A stretch of 50,627 nt of DNA from Bacteroidia bacterium (GCA_030426345.1 JAUHYU010000031.1:1-50627); one strand, 5' to 3'; positions 1 through 9,441 are shown, counted from the first letter of the stretch. The notes: generated by a model from the sequence alone, not told the origin. Program-made: numbers and translations.

Positions 1-97
1 TATTTTTTTATTGGGAGGATTCAACATATTTTAGCACGTAGAAAATTCATGGATTTTACACCCTTTTTTATTTCCTGAATTATAATTAGAACACGAT
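1..97. other. Intergenic left edge
   Basis: No gene is visible. Positions 37-70 carry a partial copy of the CCATGG-centred palindrome: AAAATTCATGGATTTT, then a run of T. This resembles the gene-end half-elements elsewhere in the window, so it may terminate a gene lying to the left. Confidence 0.5.
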
Positions 98-1045
98 ATG
101 TCAAATAGTATGCAAAATCCATTATACGCCCATGGCAAAAATCCATGGATTTTGCTGTTATCACTCATTGGCATCACCATCGGTGGCGTATTTTTAATAG
201 GCCAAGTACTTGCTTTCGCTACGGCGATTATCATATCTGGTGTGGGCTTAGATGAGCTCGTAGTCATATTAACTGATCCATTGTCCTATCCGGAACATCG
301 GCTGATGATACTCACGGTACAAGGCATGTCATCACTTGGAGGCTTCATTATTGCGCCTTTGATTTTTTATTATACCATGATCAAGGGTAACCTGATGAAA
401 GATTTCATTCGGATTTCACCTAATCTACCCAATGTGTTATTGATCACTATCGTGATGGTTTTTTCGTTTATGGTGGTCAATACGGTTTTTATAGAGTGGA
501 ACGCAGAATTAAAATTGCCGGAAGCATTTGCTGGAATCGAAAAATGGGCTTCAAATATGGAAGAATCCCTCAAGGAACTCACAGAATTTTTGACTCAATT
601 TGATTCTACAAGCTATTTTATTGTAACTATAATCGTGGTAGCGGTAATCCCAGGTATAGGAGAGGAATTGTTATTCAGAGGGTTGTTGCAGAATATTTTA
701 GTTCGTCTGTTTAAAAATACGCATGTGGCCATCTGGGTTGCAGCAATATTTTTTAGTGCGGTTCATTTTCAGTTTTATGGATTCCTTCCTAGGTTATTGT
801 TGGGGGCATTGTTTGGTTATTTATATGTGTGGACAGGAAATTTGTTAGTACCAATTGTAGCACACTTCTTAAATAACGGAGCATCTTTATTTGCATTATA
901 TGCCCATCAGAAAGGGCTTACCGACATAGATGTAGAATCCACAGATGCTCCACCTACTGTGTATATTATCATATTTTCTGCTTTATTTGTAATCACAGTT
1001 GTGTACTTCAAAAACTACATGGCAAAAAATAAAGTATATGAATGA
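98..1045 (+). CDS. CPBP family intramembrane metalloprotease
   Basis: This is a 315-residue multi-pass membrane protein. Glu189-Glu190 and Arg194 form the EExxxR motif of CPBP (CAAX/Abi) glutamic-type membrane proteases. A second motif has His223 (SAVHF) and a third has His256 and Asn259 (AHFLNN). Family members cleave or process membrane-associated substrates; nothing here identifies the substrate. The gene overlaps the next one by 8 bp, so the two are probably translated together. Codons 14-19 contain a perfect 16-bp palindrome (138-153) of the repeat family described below. Confidence 0.9.
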   Translation: MSNSMQNPLYAHGKNPWILLLSLIGITIGGVFLIGQVLAFATAIIISGVGLDELVVILTDPLSYPEHRLMILTVQGMSSLGGFIIAPLIFYYTMIKGNLMKDFIRISPNLPNVLLITIVMVFSFMVVNTVFIEWNAELKLPEAFAGIEKWASNMEESLKELTEFLTQFDSTSYFIVTIIVVAVIPGIGEELLFRGLLQNILVRLFKNTHVAIWVAAIFFSAVHFQFYGFLPRLLLGALFGYLYVWTGNLLVPIVAHFLNNGASLFALYAHQKGLTDIDVESTDAPPTVYIIIFSALFVITVVYFKNYMAKNKVYE

Positions 1046-1250
1046 CTGGACAAGGGTGTATAAGACATCCATACTTTCGCGCGCTGAAATTGTAAAAAGT
1101 GTATTGCAAAACCATGAAATTGAGGCGGGGATTGTGAATAAGAAAGATTCTACGATTATTATTGACAATGGCCAAATAGAAGTTATGGTACCAAACGAAC
1201 AAGCACTCAACGCTGCGAGAATTGTAAAGGATGAGATCACATTTGGATAA
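1038..1250 (+). CDS. DUF2007-type small protein
   Basis: This 70-residue soluble protein resembles the DUF2007 (putative signal-transducing) family: a WxxVY start, a helix with an AEIVKSVL core, then a region that usually begins with a valine and ends with an alanine-rich helix (NAARIVKDE). I chose the ATG at 1038, which overlaps the protease stop; an earlier in-frame start at 999 would add 13 residues that do not fit the family. It overlaps cdsA by 20 bp, so three genes form one transcript. The biochemical role of the family is not known to me. Confidence 0.75.
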   Translation: MNDWTRVYKTSILSRAEIVKSVLQNHEIEAGIVNKKDSTIIIDNGQIEVMVPNEQALNAARIVKDEITFG

Positions 1251-2061
1251 ATACAGCAATCTCACTCAGCGTGTGATCGTAGCTGTCCTTGGAGTTTTAG
1301 TCATAATTTCAGGAATCTACTGGCATGAATGGACCTATTTTGCCATTTTCCTTCTGATCGTATTTTTTACCATTCAAGAGTTTTACAGACTTGTGGGCCT
1401 CGATGGATTTCTTCCACTTACCTTTTGGGGGTCATTAGTTGGCATATTTATCTACACATGTACTTTTTTAGTACAGATGAACCTCATGGATTTAGAGTGG
1501 TTTTATCTCATTTTTCCACTCAGTTCCATCATTTACTTTATAAAGTTGTACAAAAAATCAGATGAAAAACCCTTTACAAACATTGCCTTTACTTTTTTAG
1601 GAATATTGTATGTAGCCATTCCGTTTTCACTTTTACACGTCATTGCCTTTTGTATGGGTAGTTATCAATTTGAGCTGGTTGTTGGCATATTGCTGCTAAC
1701 TTGGGCGAGCGATACCGGTGGGTACTTTGCCGGAACAATGTTTGGCAAGACAAAACTATTTCTGCGGATTTCCCCAAAAAAATCGTGGGAAGGTTTTGTG
1801 GGGGGCACAATCCTAACCTTGTTAATTGCTGTTGCCATGTCCTACTATGCTGATATTTTGCCACTGTGGAAATGGCTGATGATAGGCATCCTGACTGCGA
1901 CAGCCGGTACCTATGGAGATTTGGTTGAGTCTTTGTTTAAGCGAAGTATCAATATCAAAGATTCGGGAGAAACCCTACCGGGTCATGGGGGCTTTTTAGA
2001 TCGGTTCGATGCTTTGCTACTGTCGCTTCCGTTTATCGCTGCTTTCTTGAAGCTATTCTAA
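1231..2061 (+). CDS. cdsA: Phosphatidate cytidylyltransferase
   Basis: CdsA makes CDP-diacylglycerol from phosphatidate and CTP at the inner membrane, the branch point for bacterial phospholipids. The 276-residue protein has about eight hydrophobic segments. Its C-terminus carries the family signature, seen here as SLFKRSINIKDSG followed by LPGHGGFLDRFD, with the conserved Lys-Asp and the Asp-Arg-x-Asp metal and substrate site. An SPKKSWEGFVGG segment precedes it, as usual. It is the last gene of the three-gene run. No clear terminator follows in the 97 bp before the convergent nhaD gene. Confidence 0.95.
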   Translation: MRSHLDKYSNLTQRVIVAVLGVLVIISGIYWHEWTYFAIFLLIVFFTIQEFYRLVGLDGFLPLTFWGSLVGIFIYTCTFLVQMNLMDLEWFYLIFPLSSIIYFIKLYKKSDEKPFTNIAFTFLGILYVAIPFSLLHVIAFCMGSYQFELVVGILLLTWASDTGGYFAGTMFGKTKLFLRISPKKSWEGFVGGTILTLLIAVAMSYYADILPLWKWLMIGILTATAGTYGDLVESLFKRSINIKDSGETLPGHGGFLDRFDALLLSLPFIAAFLKLF

Positions 2062-2158
2062 TATAGATTAGAAAACTAGTTAGGTGTTTGGTTTTATGAT
2101 CATCTTGTAAAAAGTCGGCATGTAAATTCTTGGTTCCTTTACGGTTTTTTCACTGAAT

Positions 2159-3439
2159 TTATGAGCCCATCAACTTCATCTGTAGCCACCAGACAGCCGC
2201 TGCGGCTATGTAACCAGCGAAAGCCGGCAAACTGCCATTCCGCAGGTAGTATGTAAAAGTCAATTTTGGTTCTTGACCCATAGCCGCTACACCGGCAGCA
2301 CTGCCTACCACCATAATGCTTCCACCCGTTCCAGCTGTTATAGCCAAGAGTACCCAATATTGAGGATGAATACCATCTGGGAGCATGTCAATCACGGCTG
2401 CAGTGAGTGGCACGTTGTCCATAAATGCAGAAACTATTCCAAGTATAATGTGTCCGCTGATTAAGGCTGTTGGGTTGCTGCCTGGGTTATTACCGAATAT
2501 AAATAACGCTATCTGATCCAAAATACCATAATATCCTAATGCATTGACGGCCAATAAAATGCCTATGAAAAATACGATCGTTGCCATATCTATGGTTCGG
2601 ATCACATTCACGATCTTATTGGTCTTTTTCAAGAGTTTACCTTTCTTCAGTCGATGATCAATGATGATCGCTGACAATCCAAGGCCAAAAAGAATTCCAA
2701 AAAAAGGTGGTAAATGTATCAGATTAACCAAAACGGCTAAAAGGAATGTTGACAACCCCATAATGATGATATACCACTTGAGTGGCGGCACTTTTTCTAT
2801 TTCCTTGCTTTTGCGGTCTTCAAAGACGATTCTTGAAGTAAGCCATGATTGTGGTATGATCCAAGCAACCAATGATGGTAAAAAACCCTCTATCAATATC
2901 TGCCACGCAGTAAATTTTCCTGCTAGCCACATCATGATCGTGGTAACATCTCCAACCGGGGACATTGCTCCTCCGGCGTTAGCAGCAATTACGGTATTAA
3001 TGAGAAACGTATTAAAATTCTCTTTACGGATATATAGCTTTTTTCCTATCTGAATCATCACCAAAGTTGTGGTCAGGTTATCCAGCATGGCCGATCCAAA
3101 AAAGGTAATTAAACCCAACATCCAAAATAGCTGTTTGTTGGAAATGTTTTTCTCCATCAACTTGGATTCTATCCAATTGAAAAACCGAAAATGGCCCAAC
3201 ATTTCAACGATTGTCATAGCACCTATCAGAAAGACAATCAACTCAAATATTTCTGCTGATCCCTCCGATATAGCGAGGTGCATGAGTTTAGGATCTGTAC
3301 CTATTGAAGCCAAGATCCACATGGCCGTACCTGTAAATACAGCTATCCAGCTTTTATTGATTTGGAGTTGATGCTCAAAGGCAATGGCGAGCAACCCGTT
3401 GACGAAAATTATAATGAGCAGAATCGATTTTATATCCAT
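2159..3439 (-). CDS. nhaD: NhaD-type sodium/proton antiporter
   Basis: This 426-residue inner-membrane protein of the ion transporter superfamily has the NhaD hallmarks: an N-terminal AIAFEHQLQINKSW segment, LDNLTTTLVMIQI in the first half, NAGGAMSPVGDVTTIMMW, and the repeated DNVPLTAAVIDM and TAGTGGSIMVVGSAAGVAAM in the second. NhaD exports sodium or lithium in exchange for protons and is common in marine and alkaliphilic bacteria. I chose the ATG at 3439 because homologues begin close to this point. An in-frame start at 3538 would add 33 hydrophobic residues and cannot be excluded. The gene stands alone, convergent with cdsA. Confidence 0.9.
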   Translation of the reverse strand: MDIKSILLIIIFVNGLLAIAFEHQLQINKSWIAVFTGTAMWILASIGTDPKLMHLAISEGSAEIFELIVFLIGAMTIVEMLGHFRFFNWIESKLMEKNISNKQLFWMLGLITFFGSAMLDNLTTTLVMIQIGKKLYIRKENFNTFLINTVIAANAGGAMSPVGDVTTIMMWLAGKFTAWQILIEGFLPSLVAWIIPQSWLTSRIVFEDRKSKEIEKVPPLKWYIIIMGLSTFLLAVLVNLIHLPPFFGILFGLGLSAIIIDHRLKKGKLLKKTNKIVNVIRTIDMATIVFFIGILLAVNALGYYGILDQIALFIFGNNPGSNPTALISGHIILGIVSAFMDNVPLTAAVIDMLPDGIHPQYWVLLAITAGTGGSIMVVGSAAGVAAMGQEPKLTFTYYLRNGSLPAFAGYIAAAAVWWLQMKLMGS

Positions 3440-3732
3440 GACACATGCAAAAATTGTAATCGGCTGCGAAGGAAACAGAATTATAGGTATAATAAAACTT
3501 ATTAATGATGCCCCAACCCAATCCACGAACGATATCATGTATTGTATAAAGTGTAAAATGTCATGGCAGACAATAATTATTCACTGAACCGGGTTGAAAA
3601 TACATGAGCCACGGGAAGTTGGTTTTCATTGTCTGGCACCTCTTTCACAACTAAGCGATTAGTTGTTAATCAATGTGCATTTCCTTACATTTAATTCTTT
3701 GATAGATACGTGTTTGGGTTAATAATTCAATT

Positions 3733-4425
3733 TTGGGTAAAGACCAATTGCTATATTATGAAGTACGTGGATTTGTTGGTAAAATCCGGAGATACCTGAC
3801 TAATAACAAGTTGCGCCAGATTTATTCCAGCCCGGCAATAATCGCTCTATTCATCATAGCACTCATTTTTATAAGAAACTGCACGAACGACAGCACTAGT
3901 GATGGTAATGTTTATTTTGAGCAAGAGAATTATGAAAAGGCTATCGAGCTTTATGACGAATATTTGACCTTGCACCCCAATCATGTGATAACATGGTACA
4001 ACCGTGGAAGATGCTATGAATCCATGGAAAATTATGCTTTTGCAATCCATGATTATAAGAAAGTCCTTGACATAGACCCCCATCATATCGAAGCAATACT
4101 GAGTTTGGCACAATGCTATTATAAAGAAGAAAAATATAATGTGGCTGCAGATTTATGCGATCAAGCTGTCAGTCTGAACAAGCGGAGCCATCTGGCACAG
4201 TACTACAAGGGTAGAGCCAATCACAAGCAAGGCAAATTCGATGATGCATTTATAGGATATAAGGAGGCGATTCGATTAAAACCTGATTTTGGCTATGCTT
4301 ACTTTCAAAGAGCCTCATTGTTTTTATCCTTTGGTCTACGCCGCTTTGGGTGTGATGACTTGAGAATAGCTGATAGCCTGCATGTTACAGGTGCCCCTGA
4401 GGCCTTGCTTAAATATTGCAAGTAA
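3733..4425 (+). CDS. Membrane-anchored TPR protein
   Basis: This 230-residue protein has a basic N-terminus, one transmembrane helix (about residues 33-49) and four or five tetratricopeptide repeats from residue 59 to about 205. The repeats show the WYNRGRCYESMENY and YYKGRANHKQGKFDDA patterns. Such proteins act as scaffolds on the periplasmic side; the partner is unknown. No upstream ATG is in frame, so translation probably starts at TTG 3733 or TTG 3748. Its stop codon lies inside a short inverted repeat shared with the convergent neighbour. Confidence 0.75.
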   Translation: MGKDQLLYYEVRGFVGKIRRYLTNNKLRQIYSSPAIIALFIIALIFIRNCTNDSTSDGNVYFEQENYEKAIELYDEYLTLHPNHVITWYNRGRCYESMENYAFAIHDYKKVLDIDPHHIEAILSLAQCYYKEEKYNVAADLCDQAVSLNKRSHLAQYYKGRANHKQGKFDDAFIGYKEAIRLKPDFGYAYFQRASLFLSFGLRRFGCDDLRIADSLHVTGAPEALLKYCK

Positions 4426-4439
4426 AAACTAATTTTTAC
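4422..4439. terminator. Bidirectional terminator-like hairpin
   Basis: GTAAAAA, a four-base loop CTAA, then TTTTTAC. The stem overlaps the stop codons of both convergent genes. It is short and AT-only, so it is weak, but its position is right for both strands. Confidence 0.45.
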
Positions 4440-4791
4440 GTAGAGTAAGGTTGATGTCTTCCAAAAGTGTTAATTTCATTTCCGTATTAGAAAATTTTAG
4501 AATGTCATAAGGCAGTCCATTTTCGTCATCACCATCTATAAATCGTAATATGGAATTATCCAATTTCCAGCTCAGCATATTTTTTAAAGTGTCATTTGAA
4601 AATACACACCCTTCATATCCATACGCCAAAACCTCAACTTGACCATTGTCCATAAATTTCATCAGGCCATTCATTTTGAGGTTTTTGTTGGTTACATTAG
4701 GTAAACTTTCGTTGGAGCCAGTCTCCCAATGTGCTTTCCATTCCCCAATTAGTTGCTGCTGTTCATTATTCACAGAATGACATGAAGCCAT
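4429..4791 (-). CDS. Small lipoprotein, lipocalin-like size, 5' end uncertain
   Basis: The open frame from ATG 4791 encodes 120 residues beginning MASCHSVNN. The upstream codons in the same frame read VLIFIKYLLF, so the full protein would begin like a lipoprotein signal with lipobox FMAS-Cys. No normal start codon opens that frame. An ATG-AAG at 4828-4823 is one base out of frame, so removing one base near 4822 would restore MK plus VLIFIKYLLFMASC. This suggests a one-base frameshift, a sequencing error or a rare start codon. The mature part (IGEWKAHWETG to the C-terminal LTLRKN) resembles lipocalin-like stress lipoproteins in size only. Confidence 0.6.
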   Translation of the reverse strand: MASCHSVNNEQQQLIGEWKAHWETGSNESLPNVTNKNLKMNGLMKFMDNGQVEVLAYGYEGCVFSNDTLKNMLSWKLDNSILRFIDGDDENGLPYDILKFSNTEMKLTLLEDINLTLRKN

Positions 4792-4922
4792 AAATAAAAG
4801 ATATTTTATGAAAATTAATACGCTTCATTTTTTCCTATAATGTTTCAAAAACGAACCTAAACTACTCTTTTACCTCAACGAGTTTTATAAACGTGAGATA
4901 AATATAAGGATTAACATAAGGA

Positions 4923-5468
4923 TCAAAAAATCAATTTTGACTTCAAAGCCATTCTTTGAATAGAATTAGAATTTTCTGTGTAGGACGGAATTTTATCCAT
5001 GGATATCCATGCCAAATTATTGGATTCATGGCTTACAGTGTATTTTTCAGTTGGATCTGCTACAAAATGAAACCGGATGTCATAATGCTCATGAGCGAGG
5101 ACATCTTTATGTGCAGGAATGGTGTGAATGTCAATATCAAAAATCTGCTTACTATTCAAAGTTAATGATTGCAATCCCGTTTCTTCACTGGCTTCTTTTG
5201 TAGCCACCTCAATAATATTTTCCTCGCCATCTGCATGTCCCCCAGGCTGTAACCACCGATTCAATTTTTTGTGGTGTACAAGAAGTGCTGATTTTCCATG
5301 GTGGTCTGTGATCCATGCAGAACCTGTGATGTGCCCTAGAGTCAATGATCTTTCAAAGCAGTTTTGAAAATTGTTGATAAAATTAATAAATCGTGTAATA
5401 AAACCTCTTTCCTCTCTAAAAGTAGTTTGATAACTGTAAAGTGTCTGAAGAAGTTGGTGTCTATTCAT
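4923..5468 (-). CDS. NUDIX hydrolase
   Basis: This 181-residue protein has a nearly canonical Nudix box (GGHADGEENIIEVATKEASE plus ETGL), with Lys in place of the usual Arg of REUXEE. Nudix enzymes hydrolyse nucleoside diphosphates linked to another group, using the box glutamates to bind magnesium; the substrate cannot be told. I chose the ATG at 5468. The longer frame, to 5486, would start inside the terminator stem of the ATP synthase operon. A TCCATGGA palindrome copy lies within the gene at 4996-5003. Confidence 0.88.
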   Translation of the reverse strand: MNRHQLLQTLYSYQTTFREERGFITRFINFINNFQNCFERSLTLGHITGSAWITDHHGKSALLVHHKKLNRWLQPGGHADGEENIIEVATKEASEETGLQSLTLNSKQIFDIDIHTIPAHKDVLAHEHYDIRFHFVADPTEKYTVSHESNNLAWISMDKIPSYTENSNSIQRMALKSKLIF

Positions 5469-5476
5469 AAATAAAA

Positions 5477-5507
5477 AAAGCAGCAAATATCCTATACTTG
5501 CTGCTTT
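5477..5507 (-). terminator. Intrinsic terminator of the atp operon
   Basis: AAAGCAGCAA and TTGCTGCTTT form a 10-bp perfect stem around an 11-base loop. On the minus strand it is followed by a further run of T, 20-odd bases past the atpG stop. This is a good rho-independent terminator for the long minus-strand operon. Confidence 0.8.
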
Positions 5508-5528
5508 GTACTTTAATTAATTAGATGA

Positions 5529-6413
5529 CTATCCATTTGACAATGCCTCAGCACCTCCAACTATTTCAAGAATTTCTGTCGTAATGGCGGCCTGTCGCGA
5601 CCGATTATAAACCAATCGAAGGTCATTGAGCAGTTCACCTGCATTATCTGTTGCTTGGCTCATAGCAGTCATCCTAGCTCCATGCTCCGATGCATTGGAC
5701 TCTAATATTGCTTTGTATAGCTGTATTTTTAGAGTTCTGGGAATCATTTCCTTGATGATTGATTCGACAGAGGGTTCAAAAATGTAGTCAGTGGTTACTA
5801 CAACATCTTCTTTCTGTTCTACCGCAGACAAAGGTAGAAATTGCTCGGCACAAAGAATTTGTGTAGCTACGTTCTTAAACTCATTATATACCAATTCTAC
5901 TTTATCATAAGTCCCGTTTAGAAATGCCTTCATGACATACTCCGCTACCTCCATGGCCTTTTCGTACGATAAATCCGCATAAATTCCATAGAAGTCATCA
6001 ATGACCTGATAGCCTTTTTTAGAGAAAAATTCGAAGGATTTCTTTCCTAACGGAAGTACCCATAGCTGATTATTACGCTCTTGTTCATCGTACTTTTCTT
6101 GGATCACTTTTAGACCTTCTTTGATTGCGTTGGTGTTGAACGCCCCACACAATCCTTTGTCTGATGTGATAACAATCACCAGTACTTTTTCCACAGATCG
6201 TTCTACACTATATTTACTTTTTTGCTCTCCATCTAAATTGGCACTGGCGTTTTGGAGAATGCCATGCAGTTTTTTGGCATAAGGCCTCATTTGCAGAATG
6301 GCATCTTGTGCTTTTCGCAATTTAGAAGCCGCAACCATCTTCATAGCCTTAGTGATCTGTTGCGTTGACTTTACAGATTGAATACGTGTTCTTACTTCTT
6401 TTAAATTTGCCAT
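5529..6413 (-). CDS. atpG: ATP synthase F1 gamma subunit
   Basis: This is the rotor shaft of F1, linking the c-ring to the catalytic head. The 294-residue protein starts with the family N-terminal helix (TRIQSVKSTQQITKAMKMVA) and ends with the C-terminal helix (YNRSRQAAITTEILEIVGGA), which sits inside the alpha/beta hexamer. It is the last gene of the operon, 21 bp after atpA. The beta and epsilon genes (atpD, atpC), which follow gamma in many bacteria, are not here; in Bacteroidota they are usually encoded elsewhere. Confidence 0.97.
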   Translation of the reverse strand: MANLKEVRTRIQSVKSTQQITKAMKMVAASKLRKAQDAILQMRPYAKKLHGILQNASANLDGEQKSKYSVERSVEKVLVIVITSDKGLCGAFNTNAIKEGLKVIQEKYDEQERNNQLWVLPLGKKSFEFFSKKGYQVIDDFYGIYADLSYEKAMEVAEYVMKAFLNGTYDKVELVYNEFKNVATQILCAEQFLPLSAVEQKEDVVVTTDYIFEPSVESIIKEMIPRTLKIQLYKAILESNASEHGARMTAMSQATDNAGELLNDLRLVYNRSRQAAITTEILEIVGGAEALSNG

Positions 6414-6434
6414 TGCAGCAATTTATCAGTATTT

Positions 6435-8009
6435 CTATAATTGAGCAGCAACTTCCTGAGCTACCTTTTTCATTGTATTTTGTCCTTCCTCGGTCAATTT
6501 TCCGGCACGCAAATCATCGAGAACACCCTGATGTTGAAGACTCAACTCTCTTAGGTAAGATTTCTCGAAAGCAATTACATTTTCTACCGAAACGCTATCT
6601 GTCAGACCTTTTGTACATGCATAAATAATTGCAACTTGATGCTCGACAGACATTGGAGTATATTGTGGCTGCTTTAATATCTCGAGATTTTTTCTACCCC
6701 GGTCGATTGTTCGCATAGTAGCTGCATCAAGATCAGAACCAAATTTGGCAAAAGCCTCTAGCTCACGGAACTGCGCTTGATCAAGTTTCAATGTACCGGA
6801 AACTTTTTTCATGGATTTGATCTGTGCATTACCGCCAACCCTTGATACAGAAATACCAACGTTGATAGCAGGACGAATACCTGCATTAAATAGATTGGTC
6901 TCCAAAAATATTTGACCGTCTGTAATCGAAATTACGTTTGTCGGGATATAAGCCGAAACGTCGCCTGCTTGTGTTTCGATAATTGGAAGCGCAGTTAAAG
7001 ACCCACCTCCTTTTACCATCCCCTTAAGTGAAGGGGGCAAGTCATTCATAGACTGTGCTATTTCATCATTTGCATTGATTTTAGCCGCTCTTTCCAATAA
7101 CCTTGAATGCAAATAAAATACATCACCAGGATACGCTTCACGCCCAGGAGGCCTTCTCAAAAGCAAAGATACCTGTCTGTAAGCAACAGCCTGTTTGGAT
7201 AAATCGTCATATACAACAAGTGCTGGTCTTCCAGTATCCCTGAAAAATTCCCCTATGGCCGCACCAGTAAATGGAGCAAAGAATTGCATAGGAGCCGGAT
7301 CGGCTGCAGAAGCCGCTACGACCACTGTATAATCCATCGCACCGCCTTTTTCCAAAGCCATTACAACTTGCTTTACCGTCGACGCCTTCTGTCCGATAGC
7401 CACATAGATACAAAATACAGGCTCTCCCTTATCATAAAATTCCTTCTGGTTGATAATTGTATCGATGGCGATAGCACTTTTTCCTGTTTGGCGGTCACCA
7501 ATGATTAATTCTCGTTGGCCCCTACCAATAGGGATCATGGAATCAACGGCCTTTAGTCCTGTTTGAAGGGGCTCAGCCACAGGCTCCCTAAAGATTACTC
7601 CAGGGGCTTTTCGCTCCAAGGGCATTTCATAAAGCTTTCCCTCCAGTGCGCCTTTTCCATCTATTGGATTACCAAGGGTATCTACCACGCGTCCTACCAT
7701 ACCTTCACCTACTTTTACAGAAGCAATGGTTTTGGTACGCTTTACGTTGTCACCTTCTTTAATTTTTTCTGAATCCCCAAAAAGTACTGCACCAACATTA
7801 TCTTCTTCAAGGTTTAGTACTAGCGCTTTGATTCCGTTGTCAAACTCCAAAAGTTCCCCGGATTGGGCATTGGAAAGTCCGTAAATACGTGCTACACCAT
7901 CACCAACTTGCAATACGGTACCAACTTCTTCTAATTGAGCTTCCGTTTTAAAATTTGACAGTTCGTCTCTTAATATTGCCGAAACTTCATCTGGTCTTAT
8001 ATCCGCCAT
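6435..8009 (-). CDS. atpA: ATP synthase F1 alpha subunit
   Basis: This is the 524-residue non-catalytic nucleotide-binding subunit of F1. Visible features are the P-loop GDRQTGKS near residue 170, the [16 protein letters not shown] Walker B region, and the [14 protein letters not shown] signature. The length is normal for the family. It lies 36 bp after atpH and 21 bp before atpG, within the minus-strand operon. Confidence 0.98.
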   Translation of the reverse strand: MADIRPDEVSAILRDELSNFKTEAQLEEVGTVLQVGDGVARIYGLSNAQSGELLEFDNGIKALVLNLEEDNVGAVLFGDSEKIKEGDNVKRTKTIASVKVGEGMVGRVVDTLGNPIDGKGALEGKLYEMPLERKAPGVIFREPVAEPLQTGLKAVDSMIPIGRGQRELIIGDRQTGKSAIAIDTIINQKEFYDKGEPVFCIYVAIGQKASTVKQVVMALEKGGAMDYTVVVAASAADPAPMQFFAPFTGAAIGEFFRDTGRPALVVYDDLSKQAVAYRQVSLLLRRPPGREAYPGDVFYLHSRLLERAAKINANDEIAQSMNDLPPSLKGMVKGGGSLTALPIIETQAGDVSAYIPTNVISITDGQIFLETNLFNAGIRPAINVGISVSRVGGNAQIKSMKKVSGTLKLDQAQFRELEAFAKFGSDLDAATMRTIDRGRKNLEILKQPQYTPMSVEHQVAIIYACTKGLTDSVSVENVIAFEKSYLRELSLQHQGVLDDLRAGKLTEEGQNTMKKVAQEVAAQL

Positions 8010-8045
8010 AATTCTTATTTATGCTTATTGTTCTTTTCTTTTCAA

Positions 8046-8588
8046 TTAAGGACGGCTTTTCAGTTCCCGTCTCAAGTTGTTCAATTTTCCTTTCAATGAA
8101 TCATCCAATTGTTTATCGCCAATTTGGAGCACAAATCCGCCAAGTAGAGAAGCGTCAACTTTAGTATCCAAATCCACTTTTTTTCCAGTAGCCTGAGAGA
8201 TTTTATCCTCAAATTCCTTCCTGATTTTATCAGAGAGCTCTACAGCCGATGAAATATTTGCTTGTACGATTCCCTTGCTTTCATGATATAAATCCATGAA
8301 AATACGGCTTGCTTCACTAAGGACTTGTGCACGGTTTTTTCGGCATATTAAACCGAAAAATTTACTAGTAAGCTCATTAATATGGCCGTCAAAGACTCTA
8401 TTGAGTACCCTAAGCTTATAATCGTACCTTATTACTGGGTTATTGAGCAAAGTCACCAATTTTCTGTTGTTTGCACATACTTCATCTACAAGTACCATGT
8501 CATTGTAGATTTCATCCACAATCTTTAGCTCATTGGCCAATTCGAAAACTGATCGGGCATACCTAGAAGCAACTCTGTAATCAGACAT
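8046..8588 (-). CDS. atpH: ATP synthase F1 delta subunit
   Basis: The delta subunit (OSCP equivalent) connects the peripheral stalk to the top of F1. The 180-residue protein has the N-terminal helical bundle starting VASRYARSVFELA and the conserved C-terminal segment (DASLLGGFVLQIGDKQLDDS). Its ATG follows the atpF stop with no intervening base, so translation is probably coupled to atpF. Confidence 0.96.
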   Translation of the reverse strand: MSDYRVASRYARSVFELANELKIVDEIYNDMVLVDEVCANNRKLVTLLNNPVIRYDYKLRVLNRVFDGHINELTSKFFGLICRKNRAQVLSEASRIFMDLYHESKGIVQANISSAVELSDKIRKEFEDKISQATGKKVDLDTKVDASLLGGFVLQIGDKQLDDSLKGKLNNLRRELKSRP

Positions 8589-9083
8589 CTAATTTAGCTT
8601 TATTTCTTTTATATAACTTTGGATCAATTCCTGCTGCGACTTGTCGTCTGCAAGATTCTTCTTCAATAGCTTCTCTGTTATCTGAAGAGAAAGTTCCGCA
8701 ACTTGGTCTTTTATTTGTTTCAGGGCATTATTCTTTTCGCTTTCTATAGATGATTTAGCATCCTCGATCATTTTATCCCCTATAAGTAGCGCATCTTCCT
8801 TTGCTTGATCCTTGATTTCCTGTGCTATTTTAGTAGCCGCCTTCAACATCTTGTCCCGTTCTACTTTTGCTTCCAACAGTAGTTTTTGGTTGTCAGCTTT
8901 GAGGCTGGCCATTTCTTCTTTGGCCTTTTCTGCCATTCTCAGTGCTTCATCTATTGAGTCTTCCCTTGTTTGCAGGGCCCCAAGAATGGGCTTCCAAGCA
9001 AATTTCCCTAGTATGAGCAATACAACGAGGAAAATGAGCGTCTGCCAGAATATTAATCCAAAAGCTGGAGTTATAAGATCCAT
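8589..9083 (-). CDS. atpF: ATP synthase F0 b subunit
   Basis: This 164-residue peripheral stalk subunit has one N-terminal membrane helix (FGLIFWQTLIFLVVLLILGKF) followed by a long charged coiled coil with the RxxxIxxxLxxAE pattern. The length is normal. It is separated from atpE by 79 bp containing a strong hairpin, the only large gap inside the atp genes. Confidence 0.96.
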   Translation of the reverse strand: MDLITPAFGLIFWQTLIFLVVLLILGKFAWKPILGALQTREDSIDEALRMAEKAKEEMASLKADNQKLLLEAKVERDKMLKAATKIAQEIKDQAKEDALLIGDKMIEDAKSSIESEKNNALKQIKDQVAELSLQITEKLLKKNLADDKSQQELIQSYIKEIKLN

Positions 9084-9110
9084 AGTTTTTTTGTTTTGTA
9101 TGCGTTAAAA

Positions 9111-9146
9111 AATCCGACCCGGAACCTATCGCCCGCGGGTCGGATT
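9111..9146 (-). terminator. Attenuator-like hairpin between atpE and atpF
   Basis: AATCCGACCC and GGGTCGGATT form a 10-bp perfect stem with a 16-base loop. On the minus strand it is followed by TTTTT. It is placed after the atpE stop and before the atpF start. As a leaky terminator or a 3' stabilising structure it would raise atpE mRNA above that of atpF and later genes, which fits the roughly 10 c subunits per complex. Confidence 0.7.
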
Positions 9147-9162
9147 ATAATCCTTTGGAAAA

Positions 9163-9411
9163 TTATGAGGTTGCGATAATCAAACAAATAATTACACCAA
9201 AAAGAGCAACACCTTCAATAAGTGCCGCTGCAATGATCATTGCAGTTTGGATTTTGCCACTTTCTTCCGGCTGTCTTGCAATAGATTCTACTGCAGAACC
9301 ACCGATTTTACCGATTCCCAAGCCAGCGCCTAACGCAACTATACCTGCTCCGATACCAGCACCCATAAGTGCCAAACCCTCTGCTGCTAACAATAATACA
9401 CTTGATAACAT
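9163..9411 (-). CDS. atpE: ATP synthase F0 c subunit
   Basis: This 82-residue hairpin of two membrane helices forms the rotor ring. Helix 1 has the glycine-rich packing motif (GAGIGAGIVALGAGLGIG), the polar loop carries ARQPE, and helix 2 holds the ion-binding carboxylate Glu66. The residue after Glu66 is Gly and helix 1 has no Gln, so the sodium-binding signature is absent and the ring is probably proton-driven. It lies 30 bp after atpB. Confidence 0.97.
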   Translation of the reverse strand: MLSSVLLLAAEGLALMGAGIGAGIVALGAGLGIGKIGGSAVESIARQPEESGKIQTAMIIAAALIEGVALFGVIICLIIATS

Positions 9412-9441
9412 AAATGATAAAATTTAGAATTATAATAAAAA

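Noticed and set aside
2062-2158. A terminator between the convergent cdsA and nhaD genes
   Set aside because: Only weak, short complementarity is seen and no convincing stem.
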